A stretch of DNA of 64,000 nt from Paraphysoderma sedebokerense. Its lineage: Eukaryota; Blastocladiomycota; Physodermatomycetes; Physodermatales; Physodermataceae. Below the pieces are notes generated by a model. It saw only the letters and a program-made list of their open reading frames with translations, ran no database searches and was not told the origin of the DNA. The stretch is taken from assembly GCA_025602915.1 (NCBI GenBank), contig JAHLJZ010000011.1, forward strand, positions 124,001-188,000, written 5' to 3'. Position 1 is the stretch's first letter. Each line of letters begins with the position of its first letter. The translations under genes were made by a program, and so were the position numbers. Of this stretch, positions 56,506 to 64,000 are shown piece after piece.

Positions 56506-56945
56506 ATAATACAATTTAGTCCGGAGCTTCTTATATAATGTATTTAAAATAACGAATGTATAGTAATAAAATTGATAGAAGACTTGTATGCTTAATCAGT
56601 TGTTCCAAAAAGTCAAATACGCACATTGATAACTTTACAAGTAAAAAGAAAGCATACTCTGCTCTCCTATTATTAATTGATCTACCTCCTTCGACTTGGC
56701 CCTCCCGAGACGCAAGGGAAGTCGCGTTCGTTTCTCTGCAAGGTCAACCTTCTAAGAGTTCCATTCCATCATAAAACATCTTCTCTTTTTCGTTCAACTC
56801 ATCAGATTCTTCCAACATATCTGATTAATTTTATTGAGCTAATCAAGTGATTCTATACACCGTTCTCAGTCCGAATCCACCAATTGAAGTCATTGTGCGA
56901 AATCTTAATTTCGTCCCATTCTAGATTACTCTTTAATATTAAGCC
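56506..56945. other. Intergenic, no gene seen
   Basis: 440 bp holding the 3' end of the seven-helix gene and the AVT1 promoter. A plus ORF at 56556-56774 has no recognisable features. Confidence 0.45.
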
Positions 56946-58850
56946 ATGACAACAGATTCCAGAGATTCCAAAAGGTAAAATACAACCATCCAATAAAATT
57001 ATATATTTTTCATTATTGGTAAAGCTAAATATTTTTTTTCCTCTACCGCCCTTCTTCTCTATTCCATCTCCATCTTACGTTATCCAAACGTCGTCGCGTC
57101 GTATTTCAAATTTAGTTCCCACACTTCAACTCCTTCTTACATTGCCTACCTTAAGGAACATTTATCCGCGTCATCTTTTACAGAGACGATAGTAGATATC
57201 GATTCTACAAATGAAACCACGCCGCTGTTGAATCAAGGAGATGAAAGTTGTGATGATGCGGGTGGGGAGTTTAAGATTAAAAGTGTAGATAAACGACCTG
57301 ATTTTTGGCATAGTTTATTCAATATTGTGAATTTATTAATTGGTAAGTGCCTCTTATAGTTCTATACTTTCAAAGAATACTTCCAAAAAAGGTTAACCGA
57401 GTATTAAATAATAACAATAATTATTTCATTGTCAGGTGTCGGGCTACTTTCACTTCCATACGTTCTCAAAACTTCAGGTTGGATCATCGGTCTCACACTC
57501 ATCACCTCCTACGCTCTCATCACAAACTACACCGCCAAAACCCTCGCCAAATGTCTGACGAAAACTAATAGCGAAGACTACATTCATCTAGCCTACACCA
57601 CTTTTGGTTATCCCGGTAGACTCCTTCTTTCGGTTATACTAATCATTGAATTATTCGCTTCGACCGTCGCGTTTAACGTCTTGATAGGGGATACTCTGAA
57701 CGCATTGGTACCAGGGGTGGATAAAAATTGGTTGCTGGTGGTAGTGTTTTGCCTCATTTTGTTGCCGTCTAGTTGGACAGATGATTTGAAAATTTTGGGG
57801 TATGGAAGTATTTTAGGATTGATGGGGAGTATTTTTTTGTTGGTGATTTTGTTTTATAATGGTTTGAATAAGTTTGAGAAACCGGGAAGTTTGATTGAGG
57901 TACAGGACACTAGATTATGGCCAGAGAATTGGTTGGAAGTGCCGGTTAATTTTGGAGCGATAATATTTTGTTTTTCTGGTAAATCTTCGGTTCTTTTTTT
58001 CGCTTTCGCCTTGCAGAGTCAACGGTCACTAAACTCTTTATCTTTCCTACATCGCCGTCTCCATCTTCGATATTGTGAACACCCAAAGGTCATGCCGTGT
58101 TCCCAGACGTTTACCGGCAAATGAAGAAACCGCAACAGTATAATCGCCTTATTAACGTTACCTATACATTTTGCACACTTTGGTTTTTAGTCATCGCCTG
58201 TACAGGTTACCTGATGTTTGGTGATTTCACGTTAGAAGGTGAACTTGCACGATCTTTCTTCCCTGGTCTCATGTCCGGATTCTGACTACTCACACAAACC
58301 CTTAAACATAGAGCTGACTCTCAATCTATCGCAAGAACCAACTTACTCTCCAATTCTAAATCAGATTTTATTAATCATCATGATTATCCTTCCTATAACG
58401 AAATACTCGTTGCTTCTGAACCCCGTTTCTCGATGTTTCGAGAAACTTTTAATTGAACCTTACCTTTTCCCCTCATCCTCTGCATTATCATCCTCTTCTG
58501 CTTCTTTATCTCTTTCCCATTCTGCATCTTTTACGGCGACCACACCATCTTCGCTGTCTCCATCTACAGCTTCCACCCGTTTCGTTTACCTTATGCTCCG
58601 TACCCTGCTTCGATCAGTCATTTCACTGTCAACATTGGTGATAGCAATTCTGTTCCCTAGTTTTCATTCAGTGATAGGATTTATCGGCGCGCTACTAAGC
58701 TTCTTTTTGTGCTTTGTCGCTCCGGCGGCTTGCTACTTACGTTGTTTTGGGGATGAATTGAAGTGGAAGGAGTGGTGTTTGAATTGGGGCATTCTTTGGT
58801 TAGGAATTGTGAGTGGGGTGGCTGGGTGTATCGGACCGTTCATTGTGTAA
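56946..58850 (+). CDS. AVT1: Vacuolar amino acid transporter, Avt1/SLC32 type
   Basis: Five exons (56946-56974, 57116-57342, 57436-57978, 58089-58265, 58312-58850) give 504 aa. A soluble N terminus with TTPLLNQGD leads to the AAAP family opening FNIVNLLIGVGLLSLPYVLK, then GLTLITSYALITNYTAKTLA, DYIHLAYTTFGYPGRLLLSV, IIFCFSGHAVFPDVYRQMKK and LINVTYTFCTLWFLVIACTG. Eleven helices fit. The best match is the Avt1 group, which moves neutral amino acids across the vacuolar membrane in exchange with protons. A Ser-rich cytosolic loop (about residues 395-430) is inserted before the last helices. The fourth intron is only 46 nt and its donor (GTCTCA) is weak, so that junction is less sure. Confidence 0.87.
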
Positions 58851-58979
58851 ACTAAAACAAGAGCGCCTGTATAGAAATGACAATTAGCATGACTTCAGAA
58901 TGTACTAATAGATTAAAAGTAGATTTAATAGATGAAAAGTAGATTACCATAAGATCATCAACCTCGACATCTCTGACCC

Positions 58980-60885
58980 TCAAGAACTCATCAGTCTTGT
59001 TTCAAGCTTCTTCACCTCCTTCAAAACAGTTTTAGTCATCACTGAATTAGTTTGATCCGCAATAGATTTTACAGAATTTAGTATTTCTTGATTCATCTGT
59101 GACGCCGTGAAATGAGTTTATTATACAGGTGAGCAGAACGCAAAATGAAAAATTTAAAAAACGTCCGACATGTGTTTGAAGTGAAGCAGATAGAAAGCGA
59201 TAAGAGTGAGCATTAACAACATAGGGATATCTCAAACATACCGAGCCCGTAAATCTTTTCATCAAACTCAACAAAATTTTCAACAGTTTCACATTCTTTA
59301 GACTCTCCTTCTTTTCACACCTTTTTGCTTCCTCAGTTCCTTCATCCGACTGAATCTTGTCTTCAGTTTCAATCCAATCCCAGAACAATCGAACAATATC
59401 AAGGATTAAATCAGTATCGAGTGATGAGCATTGTGACAAGACGAATTCAAGAATCGTTAGGTGGTTTGTTCGGTTAACATATTTTTGGGGCATTTGGGGC
59501 AAGGACGCGGATGTGAGTGTACTGTAGGTAGCAAGTTGAGAGATATGAAGAGAGAAGGAAAAGGTCAAACTTGAGGTACAAAAAGCAATGTTTCACAGAG
59601 AGCATAAGGTAAATGTACCGAAGGATGAGCTTGCATCGGTCATTTTGGTTGAAATTGCTCTCTTTAAAAAGTCGGAGCAGAAATTCGGTATGTTGAAAAT
59701 CTGGAACCAACAATTCGTCAGAAACTGAAATTATATATTGATGGACTCGTAAAACTATGACGGATGACATACTGAGTTCACAATCAGATAACAGTGGTAA
59801 GATCAATCCGTGCAGTACCGCATTTGGCTTTGATATCGCAATTGAAGCAACAGTAAATTGAAGTGACCGAGACGGTAGAGATTCGAGTCGTTCGATCTGT
59901 TTTAAGCAATTCCCATTTAACAATTCACAGTTGATGGCAACTTATGTGCTTTGTGATGTGATCATATGGAATGTACCTTAGGAAACACAGCATGCTGTAC
60001 CAGAAGAATTGAAAGTTGATGGGTAAGCAATTGCTCACATTCTGTAAATACAAAGTTACACAAATCGATCCAAGTTTGTTCGGGAAGATTGATGACTGTC
60101 CAACCAGAAAAAAGAAGTCGGATCTTTCGGCAGAGTGGTTAATGACGCACTGCTTTGACCGTTTGATCTAAAATTGGAATTTCATCTTCAATACCTGCTC
60201 TATTGATGATGATTCTAAAAAGGCTTTAAAGTCCACTTTTAAGTTGTCGGCCTCTTCGAACGGCCGACGTTGAAGAAGATCGAGTTTGGTGACAAGATCA
60301 CTGATCTGTGCATCTTTTTTTGAGGAATGAGATGCGGCAGGCTGATTTTCGAATTGTTTTATCTCTACTTTATCGAATAAATCATAAAAAGGTAAATGAA
60401 TGCTATTGGCTGGCCAAATGCGGATTTAAGTCGTTACCAGAAAGGGCGGCATCTTCGTTGCTCTCACGATAAACTCTGTGTTCTTTCTTTGTGCGCAGTC
60501 TTCTCCTCCGATATACTAAAGATTTAACCCTGTATATCTGATCATCTGATACGTGGTCTTGAGTTAAGGAGCAATTTGCGTTTGAGATGATCCAAGAATG
60601 GTGCACGACATGAAAGTTGGAAGGAAAAGGATATGAGAATCGGCGTAAGGGAAGAATCGGTAGTATTTAAATCTATTGAGAATACGATCAATGGTATGGT
60701 CAGATAAGAATGAGTATGGAAGAAACTGCAATATGAATACCATATGTAGGTGTCCATTGTAGATTCGACTGGGCGGTTGGGAAGAGTCCTACACCGAGGG
60801 AGGATTCAAGCGGGCGAGAACGAGACGAAACGATTTCGACGAGCCTCTGGAGGGGGCCCTGCTTTGTGGACCGTATTGCCGACAT
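58980..60885 (-). CDS. Fanconi anaemia group E (FANCE)-like protein
   Basis: A multi-exon gene, ATG at 60885 (MSAIRSTKQGPLQRLVEIVS), ending LKEVKKLETRLMSS at 58980. FANCE bridges FANCD2 and the core complex in crosslink repair. The C-terminal helical repeats fit by pattern: LLVQHAVFPKLLNGNCLKQI, LPSRSLQFTVASIAISKPNA, VLHGLILPLLSDCELS, then LEFVLSQCSSLDTDLILDIV, LKILLSLMKRFTG and a final NSVMTKTVLKEVKKLE that parallels the end of human FANCE. The N-terminal exons (SCRAPFLDHLKRKLLLNSRP, then a basic RRRRLRTKK stretch) are divergent. No single diagnostic motif exists, so a search is needed; identity is likely but not sure. Confidence 0.55.
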
Positions 60886-61496
60886 CCCAAACGTTACATG
60901 AGCGAGGAATGTCGTAGGAATCGATGGTGGTGAAGAATGAGGAGTGGATGGAAAGTTGGAAGGGAGGAATAACGCAGAAAGAGCATCACGTGAAAAATGT
61001 CAAACGATAGTTCCCGCACAGTATGAAATAATTGCGATATGATGGATACATATTTGAATTCGGGTTGAAAAATCAAATTGCAATCATCAGAAATGCACAC
61101 ATAGTTGTTTCATGCTGCTGCCAAGGTAAGCCTGAGTTAACCATAGAATAACCGAGCGATCTCGACTTCTATCCAGAATGCGAGTATCCGTTGTCCCATG
61201 GCATGGTAATGATAAAGGATGATTACTGAATGATAAATAATAAGTAATAATACTGTGCCCAGCAAAGCGCGTTGATTTTGTAAAGCTGACTGCAGCATGA
61301 GCAAAGAAGGAACGCGTTTGATGATTCCTTATTAAAATATTAATTCATTAATTCATTTCATTGCAAGCGTACAATCTTGCTTCTCTACAATCACATGCTA
61401 TTGCACATATACTAACATTTTTTATACATACACAACAGATTTATATAATTTCTCGTTCTCTGCCATTATTACATCAGCTCCAGGCTCTCAAAATCT
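60886..61496. other. Divergent intergenic region before DRC7
   Basis: 611 bp between the FANCE-like and DRC7 starts. GTTGTCCCATGGCATGG at about 61190 resembles a degenerate X-box but has mismatches in both halves. No ORF of note. Confidence 0.4.
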
Positions 61497-64000
61497 ATGC
61501 TTCGTATCTCTAATCCTCCTCCTGCTTCGCCATCTTCCGCTACCCTCCTCCCCATCCCCACTCTCCAATCCTCTCATTCCAATGATCTTCTATCAAAGTC
61601 CCTTCTCGCACTAGACTCTTCTTTGCCCAACCAAGCCACTAATGGTTCTCAGCTCAATCTCGCCATACAGTCCGATCTGCAGTCAACGTTATCCTCCAGT
61701 AACCTGAATTTAACCCAGATCCCTACACAAGATTCATCTATGGTAACCAACCCCCAGAATACAAATGAACTTCCTGAGGAAAACACCCTCCAAGTCTTGA
61801 ACAATATCGTCAACCCTGTCGATCCCAATATCACTTTGCAGTCGGCAGAAACCTACTCTTTGGACGACGAAGAAAATGAACGCAAATACTTGGAGGATTT
61901 GAGAGCACAAAAAGAAAAACTAAGATTAGAATCACTTGACAGAAACAGTTGTGCAAAGAGTTATTGGGCAAATTCCTCAAAAGAGGAGCGGAATTTAGAT
62001 TATGTAGAAAACTTTAAGAGGCAATATCAACATCTCTATCCCAATGCGAAAGAATTGATATTGTACCCAAAAAATGAATTCGGTATACCTGTACGTTGTA
62101 TTTTATCAACCATCACATCACCCCATCCGAATTACGATTATCTAATACCTGAATTTTCAGAAATTTGTTTGTACAACCATTCGCCCAACTCAATTTCCAT
62201 TCAAAGAGCTATATGATTATCAAGGGTGTGCAAGATTCGTCGCAGACTACATTGCATACCAGCCGCTGGATCCACCGCACGAACTGGTAAGTATTACAGC
62301 TCTTCTCGTTCTATAGCCAAACCCCAAACAGTTACAACCATTCATCGAATCTATCTTACAGCCAGCCACAATTCCATCACCGACGTATACTCTTAAACGT
62401 CAAACCGGCAACTGTTTCGATATGTCCATTGTTCTAGTCTCCCTATTGCGCGGTGTGGGATACGATGCTTATGTTGTGTCTGGTTATGCGAAACGAGAGA
62501 TTACATTACTCGATGCGACAAACAATGATACTGATGTTGACAAGTTATGTGAACAATGGGGAATCCCTGCAAATCCTATCTCGCACTCAATTTTCGCCAA
62601 CAGTCACGAAAATCTGGGGCTGGTGATGTCGACGGAAACGAAGAAAGAAGACTCCACAGAAAATAAATACAAAGTTCGACCACCTCGAGTTCTAAAAAGT
62701 AGATATTTGGAGGCTATGGAAGAGAGAGCAAAAACAGCGGAAAAAAGAAAAGACCAAGATAAAAATCCGAGTCTGCAGTTACCTGACAATGTGGTCTGGC
62801 ATCATGATTCTCTTGTAATGTGTTTTACTCCACCCCGTCATCGATATTAACCTTCAGATTGATACAGACAGAAGTTACCAAAGACGATTTAGAAGGTCTC
62901 AGAGTTCATGCATGGGTACTTATCCTCCCTGGCAAAAGAGAGATAGCAGAAGCATTTTTCATTGGTATTGTCACTTTTGATGGTTCACTCAACCGTTTCA
63001 GATAAGACTAAAAACTTATGAATGGAAAAATTACTAGAACCTAGTACAGGCAAGATGTATTCCACTGATGACTCGAATTATGTCGGTTTAGAAAGTGTTT
63101 TTAACACCGTAAATTATTGGGTGAACATGCAAACATGCCTCGACGGACTGAAGGTACAACTCGTTCTTTCGCTTTTGACCGATATATTCTTCGCATGTGA
63201 GTCTGATCCTAATAATCATTCTTTAGAACATTTCCTTCGATTTCGGAGATAATCGAAAATGGGAATACATGTTCCTCGAAAACTCTCAACCCTCCATGAC
63301 TAAAATCGATTCTCTCAAAGATCCCTCCGCATCGCTTGATCGCCCGACATCTGGTGATACGGATGATCCTTCTGAAGCATCTCAAAATTCATTCGATATA
63401 CCGCCGAGTTGGGTGTCGAAGTTAGAATTAAGCAAGGAAAAATACGAGAGTCGGTGTCCTAGTGGAAGTAAGACTATCATTTATCGCAATGCAAAATTAG
63501 AGATCTTTGCAGAGTATCACCGCAAAGATGGAATGACCAGTCGATTAACGATATTCAATGACGGCAAAAAAAAATCAAATGGAGTAGTTAAAGAGTGGTT
63601 CTTGAATCGGCGGTATGTTTACCAATCAAAATGATCTAAGGGAAAGACTAAATGAACATTCTAAACTTCACGTCTCATTGACTCGTCAATTAGAGATAAG
63701 CTCGTTCAACGCATTCGTGTTCCATCCGAGGGAATAATTCGTGAAAAGTTCGAGAGAGGAAGGCCTAAAGCGTTAAAAGAACATGTTATTCTTAACGGGA
63801 GGACATCAGAGTTACATTTCTATTCTTCCGCCCGACCTGATGGGTTAATCAAACGAATCGAAAATCACGCCAAGGTAACCATCTTTCATTCCGGGTATTT
63901 GGTATCAACAGTTTGACTTTGTCTTTTTCCATTAAGATTACAGAGTTCTTCATTGGTCGTGACGACCGATTAATCTATCGCAGCGTCACTTTTGAACCCA
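61497..64000 (+). CDS. DRC7: Dynein regulatory complex subunit 7 (DRC7/CCDC135), 5' part
   Basis: Part of the nexin-dynein regulatory complex that ties axonemal doublets and sets flagellar beat. Visible exons include 61497-62090, 62161-62286 and 62362-62814, with more to the window end, where the gene is cut. After a disordered Ser/Pro-rich start come YLEDLRAQKEKLRLESLDRN, LYPNAKELILYPKNEFGIPK, FVCTTIRPTQFPFKELYDYQ, the papain-like core RQTGNCFDMSIVLVSLLRGV with GYDAYVVSGYA, LRVHAWVLILPGKREIAEAF, EPSTGKMYSTDDSNYVGLES and NTVNYWVNMQTCLDGLK, then the DRC7 middle region with EKYESRCPSGSKTIIYRNAK and LHFYSSARPDGLIKRIENHA. This order is that of CCDC135. One junction after 62814 could not be solved cleanly. 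The gene implies a motile flagellum. Confidence 0.93.

Noticed and set aside
1-64000. tRNA, rRNA, riboswitch or CRISPR features
   Set aside because: Sequences like GGTTCGA occur only inside coding exons and do not sit in a cloverleaf; no array or rRNA core motif was found by eye.

Overview
The window is nuclear DNA from a fungus, most likely a zoosporic (flagellated) early-diverging lineage such as a chytrid or blastoclad. Almost every gene is cut by short GT-AG introns (about 46-240 nt), the genes are densely packed, and they include fungal-type proteins (Dnm1, Avt1, Sdh5, an Oca/Siw14-like phosphatase homologue). At the right edge lies DRC7, a dynein regulatory complex subunit that only makes sense in a cell with a motile flagellum. 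A FANCE-like gene and a CDADC1-like deaminase also point to an early-diverging lineage. The species cannot be named from the sequence alone.

Layout: 1-2168 3' end of SET1 (+); 2362-3364 Oca/Siw14-like phosphatase homologue (-); 3518-5647 mitochondrial SLC30A9-type zinc transporter (-); 5895-9242 UTP12 (-); 9243-10225 an intergenic stretch holding a 150-bp patchwork of copied neighbouring sequence; 10226-11199 and 16630-17602 two paralogous seven-helix membrane proteins (+), the first with a frameshift; between them a WD40 repeat gene (11892-13319) and a coiled-coil gene (13388-15108) that may be one gene; SDH5 (18088-18639, +); a low-complexity 630-aa protein (18937-20829, -); a second type of seven-helix protein (21495-22731, +); a long ankyrin-repeat protein (23089-26403, +); UBC1 (26835-27719, +); TIM8 (28045-28452, +); CDADC1-like double deaminase (29072-31154, +); EMC8 (31476-32439, +); a small GTPase (32572-34035, -); PPAT/ADE4 (34382-36507, -); an intact-looking 797-bp Mutator-type DNA transposon (36599-37395) carrying a zinc-ribbon ORF; TAF1 (37887-43029, -); a possible tiny membrane protein (43685-44163, +); DNM1 (45159-48555, -); a small unknown gene (48947-49441, -); a TPR protein (49521-50225, +); a LEA-like repeat protein (50617-52110, +); a secreted beta-propeller protein (52585-53991, -); a third type of seven-helix protein (55400-56505, +); AVT1 (56946-58850, +); a FANCE-like gene (58980-60885, -); and the 5' part of DRC7 (61497 to the window end, +).

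Most genes are housekeeping: chromatin and transcription (SET1, TAF1), ribosome assembly (UTP12), purine synthesis (PPAT), mitochondrial zinc, import, complex II assembly and fission (SLC30A9, TIM8, SDH5, DNM1), ER membrane insertion (EMC8), ubiquitin (UBC1). The more unusual content is the local copy-and-invert patchwork next to a frameshifted receptor-like gene, the young Mutator-type element with perfect 59-bp inverted ends and a 9-bp target duplication, four orphan seven-helix proteins of at least three kinds in 64 kb, a WD40 gene whose repeats are still identical at the DNA level, and good matches to RFX X-boxes in intergenic DNA. No tRNA, rRNA, CRISPR array or virus-like element was recognised. 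Exon borders were worked out by eye from reading frame and GT-AG signals.
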